A stretch of 64,000 nucleotides of DNA from Chryseobacterium cheonjiense (lineage in GTDB: Bacteria; Bacteroidota; Bacteroidia; Flavobacteriales; Weeksellaceae), in contig NZ_JABBGF010000002.1 in NCBI RefSeq assembly GCF_012927265.1, positions 857,971 to 921,970 on the forward strand, written 5' to 3'. This document shows, piece after piece, positions 33,689 through 43,111 of this stretch. Every line of letters starts with the position of its first letter. Position 1 is the first letter of the stretch. The position numbers were made by a program, and so were the translations under genes. The notes beneath the pieces are model-generated. The model was not told the DNA's origin. It made no database searches and worked only from the letters and a program-made list of their open reading frames with translations.

Positions 33689-34684
33689 TTATATCGCTTT
33701 TCTCAGTTTTTTATAAAAAGCTTCTTCCAGATCTGCAATATGAAGCATTGATTTGGAAAGGTTGTTATAGATATCGCTTTTTGAGTTCCTGTTTTTGTAA
33801 ACCCGGGCAATATCCACTGCAAAATCTCTCCAGAGGTCACCGATCATGGTGATTTCTTTCGACAGTTCTTTTAATTCTTCATTTTTGAGAATAACAGCCG
33901 CTTCCTGTAAGAAAGCACCATAAATAAACCTAAAGCCTCCTCCTCCGGTTCCTATTTCTTCCTGCATGCGGATCAGCTGACCCAAATAATGGTTGGTTGT
34001 TTTTGTGCCTTTTTTTTCAGCCCATTTCGGGATGCTTTTGGCAACCCATCTCATGGCTTTTATCCCAATGATCGGTACGGGAGCAAGCATGTTTTTGCAG
34101 GTATCTTTGATTCCTTTTTTAATCGCTTCTTCAAGATGGATGTGTTCTGGAATATAAGTAGGATAATACATATGTCCTTTGGGAGGAAGTGCTCCTTTGG
34201 CGTATCTTACCTTTTCCAGCTCGGCTTCGCTGAGAGTAGTTACGTAATCCATTACGGGATCACTGATCAGGAATTTTCCGTCTTCTTTTCCGTAAACGAC
34301 AAGATTGTGCGCATTGAAATGGAATTTATATTCTTCCGGAAAATACGTAAGGTTGAAAACACCTACCTGAAGTCCTGTCGGAATATTGTTTTCCAGGTTT
34401 TTTTCAAGCGCTTTCTGAGCTTCCTGTGGATTTGAGAATTTAAGCCTTTTAATTTTAATTCCCAGTCTTTTTGCGGCTTTGCTGAAAATAGCTCCGGGCA
34501 TGGGGCGATAGCTGAAACCGGGCGCGAAATTTACCTTTAAAAAAGGAAGGTAAACAAAGAACAGGCCGGATCCGATCCCGAAAATCATAGGCTCACTGAG
34601 TTTCAGCCCTCTGTTTAATAACAAATTGGAAGCCACCCCATTTTCGCAATGCGCAGTCTGATGGTGTTCAAAATTAATTTTCAT
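33689..34684 (-). CDS. BtrH-like N-terminal domain protein
   Basis: The 331-residue protein begins with the BtrH N-terminal pattern HHQTAHCENGVASNLLL, where C13 is the likely nucleophile of a papain-like fold. The DPVMDYVTTL stretch and the C-terminal helical region (DUF4872-like) follow. BtrH in butirosin biosynthesis moves an acyl group from an ACP to an aminoglycoside. By analogy this protein may transfer the polyene acid from ACP to its acceptor, a possible ester-forming step. Such a role in flexirubin is not established to my knowledge. It is one base from the ABC ATPase gene. Confidence 0.8.
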   Translation of the reverse strand: MKINFEHHQTAHCENGVASNLLLNRGLKLSEPMIFGIGSGLFFVYLPFLKVNFAPGFSYRPMPGAIFSKAAKRLGIKIKRLKFSNPQEAQKALEKNLENNIPTGLQVGVFNLTYFPEEYKFHFNAHNLVVYGKEDGKFLISDPVMDYVTTLSEAELEKVRYAKGALPPKGHMYYPTYIPEHIHLEEAIKKGIKDTCKNMLAPVPIIGIKAMRWVAKSIPKWAEKKGTKTTNHYLGQLIRMQEEIGTGGGGFRFIYGAFLQEAAVILKNEELKELSKEITMIGDLWRDFAVDIARVYKNRNSKSDIYNNLSKSMLHIADLEEAFYKKLRKAI

Positions 34685-34718
34685 TCTTAGCTTGGTTTAT
34701 TACTTTTTCAACGATAAT

Positions 34719-35123
34719 TTACTTTCCGTTGAAATTTTTCAGTTCGTCTACTGTGATGCCAAATGTGTCTGCATATTTTTTAAGGGTAGAGTCACTTAGT
34801 GTTTTAAATATTTTGGGTTTTCCATGTCTTTTTACCCGCCATTGCCACATTCCGACGTAGGCTGCAAGAACCTGCAGGTCCATCTTATTCAGTTCCATGA
34901 AGTAGATGATCGGACTTACAATATTTTGGGCAACATTTTTTCTGGCTTCTTCAATACGCTCATTAATAAGTTCCATCGATTCTTCAAGGGCCGCTTTTTT
35001 GGCATCCCATCCAATACTGTTGGCGGTAGTATAATTGTCATTTTCATCCGTTACATACAGAACTTCGGTCATGTTTGCGGACTTAAGATTGCTTTCGTCT
35101 TGTGGAAGGTCGTGTTTTTTCAT
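34719..35123 (-). CDS. 134-residue cytosolic protein of the pigment cluster
   Basis: The soluble protein has a helical middle (AALEESMELINERIEEARKN) and a C-terminal region with RRKRHGKP-like charges (WQWRVKRHGKP) and an HTH-like end (LSDSTLKKYADTFGITVDEL). The last part looks like the recognition half of a Cro/C1-type fold, so a regulatory or a BtrH-partner role is possible. I do not recognise the family. It sits between the hotdog and BtrH-like genes with short gaps, which fixes it in the pigment operon. Confidence 0.75.
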   Translation of the reverse strand: MKKHDLPQDESNLKSANMTEVLYVTDENDNYTTANSIGWDAKKAALEESMELINERIEEARKNVAQNIVSPIIYFMELNKMDLQVLAAYVGMWQWRVKRHGKPKIFKTLSDSTLKKYADTFGITVDELKNFNGK

Positions 35124-35127
35124 CGTG

Positions 35128-35571
35128 TCAGTTTTTTATTTCCTGAATAAATAAATTGATTTCAGCTCTGATCAAAATTTTATCACTGTGAAAGGTTTCA
35201 CAGAAGATATTACAAATGTTTCCAAACTGGGAGAGCAATGAGGCTCTGGAAATGATGGTATCGCCCACTTTTGGGAGGGCAAAGATTTCAGTTTTCTTAA
35301 TTGAGGTAATAAAGCCTATTACTTTTGTCTCTGCACTAGGATTTTCAAAGAAGCTTTGCCCAAGAATTGAAGAACAGGTCTGTGCAAGGTTCTCGATGAG
35401 GCCGGCTTCTGTAAATTCGTTATTATGTACAAAAATATTGTTTTGCTGAATCTCAAAGGAAGTCACCACCTTTTCTCCGGTGAGTTCCGTGATATAGTCC
35501 ACCATCAGCATCGGTTCGCGATGCGGGAGAAAATTGTGGATGTTGATGATGTTTTCTTCCTTGATTTCCAT
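35128..35571 (-). CDS. hotdog dehydratase-like protein (ApeP/FabZ-like), first copy
   Basis: The 147-residue hotdog protein starts with the FabZ-like HNFLPHREPMLMVDYI and has AGLIENLAQTCSSILG for the central helix, with the family Glu (in IENLAQ). The GHFPG loop of canonical FabZ is missing: FVHNNEFTEAG stands in its place. Proteins of this type in aryl polyene clusters (ApeP-like) act with a second hotdog protein. It follows the other hotdog gene after a 175-base gap. Confidence 0.8.
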   Translation of the reverse strand: MEIKEENIINIHNFLPHREPMLMVDYITELTGEKVVTSFEIQQNNIFVHNNEFTEAGLIENLAQTCSSILGQSFFENPSAETKVIGFITSIKKTEIFALPKVGDTIISRASLLSQFGNICNIFCETFHSDKILIRAEINLFIQEIKN

Positions 35572-35746
35572 TAAATGATATTTTAAAACACAAAGCTTAC
35601 TAAGATTTTTGAAATGCTAACGTTTTTAAGTTCGCAAAACAAAGTTTCGCCGATTCCATGAAGCAATCATACCGTGAGGCAAAGCCATTTTACTACGTCG
35701 AAGCTTCGATTTCACTCAGCCAGGATCGCAAGATTTTAATTCAATA
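35572..35746. other. gap between two hotdog genes with repeat-like sequence
   Basis: The 175 bases contain a GC-richer stretch (about 35628-35735: GTTCGCAAAACAAAGTTTCGCC to CTCAGCCAGGATCGCAAG) that stands out from the tightly packed operon around it. It has no plausible gene. It may be another dispersed repeat; no second copy is seen in this window. Confidence 0.4.
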
Positions 35747-36178
35747 TTACATTACAACCGTTTTCATTTGTGATTTTGCAATAACCTCATCATTGATCTT
35801 TGTGATGACATCTACCAATGTGACACCCATCATTTCATTAAGAATCGAAACTTCTGAGGTTAGCTGATCTCCCAATTTCGGAAGTGTTATTACTTCAAAT
35901 GATTTAATTGCACCAATATATCCGGTAGGAGCTTCTTTTCCTGAAAGATAAAATTTATAACCGGTATGAAGTGCTACACTCTGTGCCTGATGTTCCAGTA
36001 ATCCTGATGCCTGGAAAGTTCCGTCCTGAATAAATATGTTTTCTTCCATGGGTCTAAATCCTGAAATCAGGTGGCTTTCGGAATATTCTGCAATGCTGTC
36101 TACCATTACAAAAGGAAACCGCTGCGGAATCAGGCTTTCCACAAAATTCTTATCGGATGCCGGCAGTAGGTTTTCCAT
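35747..36178 (-). CDS. hotdog dehydratase-like protein (ApeP/FabZ-like), second copy
   Basis: The 143-residue protein begins MENLLPASDKNFVESLIPQ and then has PQRFPFVMVDSIAEY and ASGLLEHQAQSVALHTG, the same pattern as the neighbouring hotdog protein. The GHFPG loop is again replaced (IFIQDGTFQASG). The start at 36178 is fixed by TAATG overlap with the darB stop. The pair may form a heteromeric dehydratase for the polyene or resorcinol chain. Confidence 0.8.
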   Translation of the reverse strand: MENLLPASDKNFVESLIPQRFPFVMVDSIAEYSESHLISGFRPMEENIFIQDGTFQASGLLEHQAQSVALHTGYKFYLSGKEAPTGYIGAIKSFEVITLPKLGDQLTSEVSILNEMMGVTLVDVITKINDEVIAKSQMKTVVM

Positions 36179-37317
36179 TAGCAAACAGTTAACAGGGCGC
36201 AAGAGTAGGCAAATCTTCCACTTTCCGGAACACAAAGGAGTACTTTTTCTCCTTTCTTCAATTTTCCTGAATTCATTAATTGTTCTAGGGCAATGAAAAT
36301 AGAACCGGCACCAATGTTTCCTACTTCTGAAAGATTGTAGAACCATTTTTCCCATGGAAAATCCAATCCGACATTGGCAAATTCATTTTTCAAGCCTTCT
36401 TTAAAATATCCTGACGAAATATGCGCCAGTACATGGTCTATTGTATTTGGGTCAAGATTATGCTTGTCGAAAGATGATCTTAAACTTTCGGCACCTTTTA
36501 CCAGAATATACTGATCTAAAATTTTCGTATCCTGTTTCAGGGCAAAAATCGATTGTTTCAGCCATTCGTCAGAAGGGTAATCTGCCCATGATTTCAGGCT
36601 TCCGTCTTCCTGCTTTTCGCATCCTGCATACATACACGCTTCAATTTCGTGCGCATAAGAGTAGAAATCTATGAATTCTACTTTCAGAGAAACGCTGTCG
36701 GTTCTTGGTTTGTTCTGCAGAAGCAGTGCTCCTGCGCCGTCGGATAGCATCCATCTTAAAAATTCTCTTTTAAAGGCAATAATAGGTCTTTCTTCAAGGA
36801 GTTTTAGATTTTCTGCTTCATGATTGAATTTGTCGGCAGTCATCCATGATGAAAATCTTTCCGAACCTACGCATACTGCATTTTCTTTCACGCCGGCTTT
36901 TACGGAAAGGAATCCGTAATTAAAAGCATTCATCCCGGAGTTACAAAGTCCCGTTGAGGTATTGATCTCAATCGATTTGTTGAGATTAAGCTCACCATGA
37001 ACCATGGATGCATGGGAAGGCTGGATCTGGTCTGCAGAAGTGGTTCCGCATGAAAGCAGCTCTATGTCTTTCTTTCCGAAATTTTCATCGAAAAGACCTT
37101 CTACGGCTTTTGCCGTGATCTGGGCATTGGTATGAGTTGGTTTTCCTTCCTGGTCTAAAGCATAATACCTTGTGGTAATTTTGTTGTTTCTCAGAATTAA
37201 AGCCTTTGCTTTTGACGGTTTTTCATTGATATAGCCAAGATACGTTTCCATTTCATCGTTAGAAACCGGTTCATTCGGCAGGTATGTTGAAGCTTTTGTG
37301 ATAAATACGTCGTTCAT
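36178..37317 (-). CDS. darB: DarB-type beta-ketosynthase (dialkylresorcinol)
   Basis: The 379-residue thiolase-fold enzyme is KAS III-like, with the nucleophile C125 in STGLCNSGMNA, the His in DHVLAHISSGYF and the Asn in EVGNIGAGS. It belongs to the StlD/DarB family, which condenses two acyl chains to give the diketone that is closed to a dialkylresorcinol, the alcohol half of flexirubins. darA lies one base upstream. The overlap with the hotdog gene downstream is one base. Confidence 0.92.
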   Translation of the reverse strand: MNDVFITKASTYLPNEPVSNDEMETYLGYINEKPSKAKALILRNNKITTRYYALDQEGKPTHTNAQITAKAVEGLFDENFGKKDIELLSCGTTSADQIQPSHASMVHGELNLNKSIEINTSTGLCNSGMNAFNYGFLSVKAGVKENAVCVGSERFSSWMTADKFNHEAENLKLLEERPIIAFKREFLRWMLSDGAGALLLQNKPRTDSVSLKVEFIDFYSYAHEIEACMYAGCEKQEDGSLKSWADYPSDEWLKQSIFALKQDTKILDQYILVKGAESLRSSFDKHNLDPNTIDHVLAHISSGYFKEGLKNEFANVGLDFPWEKWFYNLSEVGNIGAGSIFIALEQLMNSGKLKKGEKVLLCVPESGRFAYSCALLTVC

Positions 37318-37318
37318 T

Positions 37319-38233
37319 CTATTTTATATTAATTCCTTGTAAATATTCTCTTTGTTTTTTTCTTTTAAACCAAAAGATAGGTGTTGTAAGCAAATGTAGT
37401 ACCAGAACTATGGGTGATACAATCCATATTGCAGCCATCAAATATACCTTAAAGAATTTGATCAGCAATGGTCGCTTTTCTTTTTTCCTGATGATGAGGT
37501 TAGACCATACTTTGAAAATTTTATTGCCTACTTTTTCTACTCTTACCAGGAAAGCACGGATTTCTACGGCGCCGTTTTTTACAAGCTCCGGCTGAAGTGT
37601 TTCCAGTGTATTTTCAGAAAAATGTTTTTCAATAATTCTTCCGTATTTTCCTGCACCGTTAATTTCTTCATCTGAAATTCCTGCAGCAGGAAGCATCCCT
37701 GATTTTTCTTTTTTTCCGGTGGTCATCCAGCGAAGGATCGTAAGTACGCTGGTGTAATTGTCATGCCTGTCTACCAAAGCAATATTTCCTACAAGCTTAG
37801 CCTGCATTTGTTTTAGATAAACTTTAAGTTTTTCCTGAGAAAACATCCACATATTTCTTGTTCCCGAAACAGTAACAACGGGAGTATCTTTAAGAATATT
37901 TTCGGCAAAACCGCTTTTCAGAAAAGATATGATGGGGATAGACGGAGTTAAATACCAAACCTGGTATCCGAAAATAACCAGATCAAACTTTTTATTCAAA
38001 ACTTCTTCCGGCGGTGGAAGAATTTCGCTGGGAATCTGCAGGTAAGATTCAGGAAAAGTGTTGAAAAATACGTCACCTGACCAAGGAAAAGGAAAGTCTT
38101 TTTTCAGTCTGATATTGTAGTAAGTAACATCATATTCCTGATTTTTCTCTTCAAACGGCTGTACCATATTTTTTACAATATCTTCCAGCTGTCCGGACTG
38201 AGTGTAATATATAACAAGTATATTCTTTTTCAT
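37319..38233 (-). CDS. darA: DarA-type dialkylresorcinol condensing enzyme
   Basis: The 304-residue protein opens MKKNILVIYYTQSGQLED, a flavodoxin-like start typical of DarA, and has GYQVWYLTPSIPIISFLKSG and TVSGTRNMWMFSQEKL further on. A C-terminal hydrophobic segment (about 266-290) may anchor it to the membrane. DarA works with DarB to give the aromatic ring of the dialkylresorcinol. It is one base before darB and 46 bases after the MMPL fusion gene. Family membership is clear from the overall pattern and the pairing. Confidence 0.92.
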   Translation of the reverse strand: MKKNILVIYYTQSGQLEDIVKNMVQPFEEKNQEYDVTYYNIRLKKDFPFPWSGDVFFNTFPESYLQIPSEILPPPEEVLNKKFDLVIFGYQVWYLTPSIPIISFLKSGFAENILKDTPVVTVSGTRNMWMFSQEKLKVYLKQMQAKLVGNIALVDRHDNYTSVLTILRWMTTGKKEKSGMLPAAGISDEEINGAGKYGRIIEKHFSENTLETLQPELVKNGAVEIRAFLVRVEKVGNKIFKVWSNLIIRKKEKRPLLIKFFKVYLMAAIWIVSPIVLVLHLLTTPIFWFKRKKQREYLQGINIK

Positions 38234-38279
38234 TAATTCTTTTTATCCGTTTACAAAAATATGCTTTTCATATTTATTA

Positions 38280-41200
38280 TTAAGAAGTAAATATTTTTAA
38301 TGAGCCATAACTGAATTTTAATGTATAATCATCATTGTTCAGTATATTATTTTTTACATTACAAAAGATAATTGCTCGGGGAAGTTTTTCCAAAGAGCTG
38401 ATATTGAAGTTCTCATCTGAGATCAACAAAACATCAATATTTTTGGTAATTTGAGCAAAGTCTTCAATATAAGTGATCTTTCTTCTCTGTACCAGATAGT
38501 TCTGTTTGGCAATCTGTCTTTTTTCATCATCTTTAATATAGCTGAATATCCTTCTTCCGGCCTGCTGAAGAGTGATCAGTACATCTTTCTGTCCGAAATC
38601 GTCTGCAATATGAAGAATATTAGCATTCTTCGGAATATGCCTGCCGAGCTCGAAATAAATTGATTTGTTCTGTTCAAAATCCTTTTTAACTTCGTTTACC
38701 ACGTCGTTATCTTTGTATAAGAAGCTCAAAAAAAGTTTTTTCTTAAAGTAATTTTCATCTTCCAGTTGTTCCCTTAGGGCGGCAAATTCTTTTCTGAAAA
38801 AGGCGTTGATTTTTTTCGTCCGCTCCGGATACTCTTTGCCGAAGCTTTCATCTTCTTTTTTTATTCTTTCGCCCACTTTTACAGTAATAGCGCCGTCGTA
38901 GATGATAAAATCTCCCTTCGGCAATACTTCGGAATTTCCGTGGATGTAGACCGGTACAATATCCAACCCGAATTGTTCTGCGAGATAAAAAGCTCCTTTA
39001 TGAAATCTTTTGACATCGTTTGTATAAGAGCGCTCTGCTTCTGGAAATACGGCCAGAGAATAACCCTGATCTACTTTGTCTTTCAGCTTATCAATCCCGT
39101 TTTCTATGCCTTGAGAAACGGGATAGCAGCCCAATGCTCTTACCATTTTCCCAAAAACAGGAGATTCATACACCCAGTCGTTAACCAAAAAAACAAACTT
39201 GTGAGTCGTCATGGCAACTGCCAGGATATCCAAGAATGAGGTGTGGTTAGCAATAATAATGGCAGGCCTGCTGAAATCTTCTTCCGTAGCTTTAATGATC
39301 TTTTTCCTTACCCATGGATTGGTAAATAAGACAGAAGTTAAAAATTTTGCTGAAATTAATTTAAAAAAGTTTAGCGTACCGCCTTTGGAATTTTTCGTAA
39401 ACGGACTTATAAAAAGAGAGAAAAACAATCCTCCTAAGCCGTAATACAGAAAAGACAATACCGAATGAATGAAAAGCCTGAACGTAATAGGGGACAGCCC
39501 TTTTTTTGCCCTATTGGTAATTAGTAATCTGAACCAGAAAGGATATAATGTTGAGGTAATGATTATTACAGAAAACATTCCTATTAAAGCAACAAGCGCC
39601 AGTGAATGAAGAGCCGGATGCCTGGCGAAGATGAGTGAGCCGATTGATAAAATAGTAGTAAAAACAGCCAGAATAATAGAAGTCCTGTAAGTAGGAAGTT
39701 CATTTTTACCTGTTGTATGTTCTTTTTGCATGGCCTGGGTAAGAAAGATGCTGAAATCATCTCCTACTCCGAAAACCAGTGTACAAACAACGGTACTGAA
39801 AATATTAAGCTCCAACCCCAGGAAATACAACATACCCGCAGTGACTACTCCGGTTAATACAATCGGAAACATAGTCAGAACGGTAAGTTCAAAATTCCTG
39901 AAAAATACAACGATCGTCAGAATAATCGCTAAAAGCGAATAATTGATCAGCGTATTGAAATCTCTTTTCAGCAGTCCCAAAAAGTTTTCATTCATCTGCT
40001 GGCGGTCAATGGCAAGAGCATCATGGGTTTTGTCAATGTCTTTAATAAAAGCATCTCTTTTGCTTTCATCTACTTTTACAACATTGGACACGGTATAAAA
40101 TCCGTTTTCCTGACTTAAAAATTCAGATACCTGCAGTGCTTTTATTTTTTCATACTCTTTAAGGCTGAGCGGAATATAGTTTTTATTTAAATTGTCATTA
40201 AACTGATTGAATGCAGCTTCATTAAAACCATACTGATTCCCGTTTTGGATGAGCTCGGAAACTGTACGCGTTTTTTTATCCGGGGTCCAGAATTTCTGCC
40301 AGCTTTCGATTTTTTTCTGCTGATCTTTTTTAGAGAACACTATTTTCCCCAGAGAGTTATAGCTTAATATTTTTCCTTCCTGCTTTTCTTTTTCGAGAAA
40401 ACCGCTTAGCTGCGAATTCTTTGTGAGTGCTTCTTCTGCTGAGTTTCCGTAGGAAATGGTATAAATTGATTTTGAGGTAATATCGGAAAGCTTCTGAAGT
40501 TTTGCTTCACTGATTTTTAAATCTTTGGGAATGTAATTTAAATCACCGATATCTTCATTAAAGCCTACATGACGGAACCCAAAAAGACAGGCAATGATAA
40601 TCACCGAACAGCCGATAATCAAAGGTTTGTTTTTTTCATAAGGATAAGACCCAATTCTATCAATGAAATTGGCGTTGGCTTCTTTCTGCTTTTTTGGATG
40701 GTACAGCTGGGGAACAATAATGAGCGCAGTAATGGATGATAATATAACCGTAAGTGCTGCAAAAAGTCCCAGGTCCTTCAATGCTTCGGAACGTACGAAT
40801 ACCAGGCACAGAAAAGAAACGGCTGTCGTGGCACTGCTTAATATGATAGGTTGGGTGATTTCCTTGTATAGCTCTTCAATATCATTGTTATGCTTATAAT
40901 GGGTAAGAATGTGAAGGGCATAGTCTATCGTGATCCCAATGAGAATTGCACCTACACTTAATGAGATGGCAGAAACTTTGTCCTTTATAAAATACAGGAT
41001 CAGTAATGCCAGCAAAACGGAAAATACAGTCGGCAGAAAGACGATGAGCGGTGTAAAGAAATTCCGAAAATAATAGATCAACAGCACTAATAATACAGTC
41101 ATTGAAATAAGCACCGTATTCTGGATGTCTTTTTTTATCTGCTGCGCGTTGGCAACCGCAATCACCGGAGACCCGAAATAGCTGATTTCCGTTTTTCCTT

Positions 41201-41927
41201 TGAACTGCTTATTCAGGTTATCTTTTATTTCATTCAATCCATTGATGAATGATTCATTGTTTTTGGTATCGTTGCTTTTATTTTTAGGATCAATAAAAAG
41301 CAAAAGATTTTTTCCGTCTTTGGTGACGATGTAACTGTTTTCAAGTTTAAAATCCTTGCTGATATTTAAGGCGTTGAGCTTTTTGATCCCCAAAAATGTA
41401 ATGCCCAGCGGATCTTTTTTAATAAATTCTTTCGTGACCAGGCTTGTAGGAGAAACGAGAGAAATATAGTTGCTTTCTACCTTTTTGGCAATGCTGTCTT
41501 TATCCAGCTTTCTTTCAATCTCCTTATAATCTCCTTCATCCAGAAATAACGGCAGGTTCTGATTGACAAAATCGAATGTTTCTGAGATCTCATTGTCATT
41601 TACTTTTCCCTGGACAGAGCCAATGTACTTTTGTAAAGGTTCAATTTTTTGTAGAAAAGTATCTGCGGTTTCGGAAAGCTGAAAATCATCTTCCTTTGAA
41701 TGGCTTTCGATAATAACGATGATTTTATCTGAAAAGTTAAGCTGTTTCAGAACTTTTGCCGTAAGATCAGATTTTTCATTTTTGGGAATGATCTGGCTAA
41801 TGTCTTCTTCAAAATTAATTTTTGAAGCAAAGAAAGCGCATACAACAGCAACCCCTGCTGCAAAAAATACAGAAAGAAGCTTGTTTTTGGAAATGAGATA
41901 ATATAAAAAGATGAAAAAACGATGCAT
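38280..41927 (-). CDS. MMPL transporter / lysophospholipid acyltransferase / methyltransferase-like fusion
   Basis: The 1215-residue protein joins three parts. Residues 1-830 form an RND/MMPL transporter with about 12 helices in two sets and two large periplasmic loops (about 35-265 and 445-660). Residues 840-1030 form an acyltransferase with NHTSFLD (near 893-899) and FPEAERS. The last 170 residues resemble a class I methyltransferase fold, but the glycine-rich loop is weak (LHIADDFGQKDV), so activity is uncertain. Such fusions occur in flexirubin clusters and may both join and move the pigment. It begins the minus arm, with a TAAATTTG box 29 bases upstream. Confidence 0.9.
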   Translation of the reverse strand: MHRFFIFLYYLISKNKLLSVFFAAGVAVVCAFFASKINFEEDISQIIPKNEKSDLTAKVLKQLNFSDKIIVIIESHSKEDDFQLSETADTFLQKIEPLQKYIGSVQGKVNDNEISETFDFVNQNLPLFLDEGDYKEIERKLDKDSIAKKVESNYISLVSPTSLVTKEFIKKDPLGITFLGIKKLNALNISKDFKLENSYIVTKDGKNLLLFIDPKNKSNDTKNNESFINGLNEIKDNLNKQFKGKTEISYFGSPVIAVANAQQIKKDIQNTVLISMTVLLVLLIYYFRNFFTPLIVFLPTVFSVLLALLILYFIKDKVSAISLSVGAILIGITIDYALHILTHYKHNNDIEELYKEITQPIILSSATTAVSFLCLVFVRSEALKDLGLFAALTVILSSITALIIVPQLYHPKKQKEANANFIDRIGSYPYEKNKPLIIGCSVIIIACLFGFRHVGFNEDIGDLNYIPKDLKISEAKLQKLSDITSKSIYTISYGNSAEEALTKNSQLSGFLEKEKQEGKILSYNSLGKIVFSKKDQQKKIESWQKFWTPDKKTRTVSELIQNGNQYGFNEAAFNQFNDNLNKNYIPLSLKEYEKIKALQVSEFLSQENGFYTVSNVVKVDESKRDAFIKDIDKTHDALAIDRQQMNENFLGLLKRDFNTLINYSLLAIILTIVVFFRNFELTVLTMFPIVLTGVVTAGMLYFLGLELNIFSTVVCTLVFGVGDDFSIFLTQAMQKEHTTGKNELPTYRTSIILAVFTTILSIGSLIFARHPALHSLALVALIGMFSVIIITSTLYPFWFRLLITNRAKKGLSPITFRLFIHSVLSFLYYGLGGLFFSLFISPFTKNSKGGTLNFFKLISAKFLTSVLFTNPWVRKKIIKATEEDFSRPAIIIANHTSFLDILAVAMTTHKFVFLVNDWVYESPVFGKMVRALGCYPVSQGIENGIDKLKDKVDQGYSLAVFPEAERSYTNDVKRFHKGAFYLAEQFGLDIVPVYIHGNSEVLPKGDFIIYDGAITVKVGERIKKEDESFGKEYPERTKKINAFFRKEFAALREQLEDENYFKKKLFLSFLYKDNDVVNEVKKDFEQNKSIYFELGRHIPKNANILHIADDFGQKDVLITLQQAGRRIFSYIKDDEKRQIAKQNYLVQRRKITYIEDFAQITKNIDVLLISDENFNISSLEKLPRAIIFCNVKNNILNNDDYTLKFSYGSLKIFTS

Positions 41928-41948
41928 CGGATAATAAAATCAAGTGTG

Positions 41949-41956
41949 CAAATTTA
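41949..41956 (-). promoter_or_regulatory. -7 promoter box of the minus-arm pigment operon
   Basis: TAAATTTG on the minus strand, 22 bases before the ATG at 41927, matches TAnnTTTG and would start the long transcript through darA and darB. Confidence 0.5.
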
Positions 41957-42039
41957 ATTTTTTCAGAATTAGTTCAAAATGTTTTCATAATAAGTTGTCA
42001 GAAAATCAATAAAATATTTAATCATAACGAAAAAAAATA

Positions 42040-42047
42040 TACATTTG
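42040..42047 (+). promoter_or_regulatory. -7 promoter box of the 42101 membrane-protein gene
   Basis: TACATTTG, 54 bases before the ATG at 42101, matches TAnnTTTG. It lies back to back with the minus-arm promoter. Confidence 0.55.
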
Positions 42048-42100
42048 CAGAAGTTCCTATTAATAATATAAAAAAAACTAAGCATTGCTTAGAATTTATT

Positions 42101-43111
42101 ATGTTTACAACAAATGATGAAAAAATAAACGGGTTTTTATTCGTGATAATTCTCCCGTTCCTGCTGTACTTCATGTCCTACTATGGATTTGAATCTTCTT
42201 ATACTAGATTAAAAACTTCAGAAAGACCTCCCGATTTCTTATTCCATTCGGTTTATGCTTACCGTGTAATCCCGAATTACATCAGTGTGAAGATGACCGA
42301 TTTTATGGAATATCTTATTCTTTATAAGTGTTCTTTTATTAAAGATTTTCTTTCTAAAAACGGTACGCCTTTCTATCACGGACTCTTTCTGGTAAACAGT
42401 TTTTTTTTCATGTTATGTTCCTTGGTTATCAATGCTTTACTAAAGCTTAATCCTTCTGATTTTATTTATGATATTAGAGTGAGAAGAATGATTCATCTCC
42501 TTTCGGTATTCTTGATCGTGATCACACAGTATGCTCCTACAAATTGTGATACGATAGCATTATTTTGTTATCTTTCAGGAGTATATCTTACATTTAAATA
42601 CTATCTCACCAGAAATCCAAAGTTTTATATTTTTTTAGTGGTTCTTATTGCCATATCTACTTTTGTTAGAGAAACAGCCTGTCTGAATATAGCTTTCTTT
42701 GCTGCTGTTTTTATCTGTCTTAGTGAAATAAAACTACTTCGGTTAAGATCTGTACTTCCTGTAATCCCTTTAATTTTTGGATTTATTATTCCTTACTTAG
42801 GGTTGAGACAGATGATCGCCAATGAAGAAATAACTTTTGTGGAAGGGTTTTACATCAATAGGAACTTTACAAGTCCTTTTAACCTGGCAGGATTTATTTT
42901 CGCCTGTATTGTTATGTATTTTATCTACCGGTTGTGTGCCGAAGCATTTAATAAAAGAGTAATGAAGAAATATGTTTTTTTCTCATTGCCTTACCTTTTT
43001 ATGATTACAATGGTTGGGCTCTTTTGGGAAATAAGACTTTTTTTACCGCTGTTTCTTACCTGCATTATTGTCGCTTTTTATCAATTTGACAATCTAAAAC
43101 CTAAATTATGA
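42101..43111 (+). CDS. polytopic membrane protein, possibly GT-C type
   Basis: The 336-residue protein has about nine membrane helices. FVRETACLNIAFF and the N-terminal loop with acidic and aromatic residues (about 30-70) resemble lipid-linked sugar transferases of the GT-C group, but no strict motif is present. The gene overlaps the EpsG-like gene by four bases (ATGA), so the two work in one process, probably surface polysaccharide synthesis. The function is inferred from that neighbour. Confidence 0.75.
   Translation: MFTTNDEKINGFLFVIILPFLLYFMSYYGFESSYTRLKTSERPPDFLFHSVYAYRVIPNYISVKMTDFMEYLILYKCSFIKDFLSKNGTPFYHGLFLVNSFFFMLCSLVINALLKLNPSDFIYDIRVRRMIHLLSVFLIVITQYAPTNCDTIALFCYLSGVYLTFKYYLTRNPKFYIFLVVLIAISTFVRETACLNIAFFAAVFICLSEIKLLRLRSVLPVIPLIFGFIIPYLGLRQMIANEEITFVEGFYINRNFTSPFNLAGFIFACIVMYFIYRLCAEAFNKRVMKKYVFFSLPYLFMITMVGLFWEIRLFLPLFLTCIIVAFYQFDNLKPKL

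Noticed and set aside
36179..36355. N-terminal extension of the second hotdog protein
   Set aside because: The extension is entirely inside darB in another frame and has no similarity to hotdog proteins; the TAATG start at 36178 fits.
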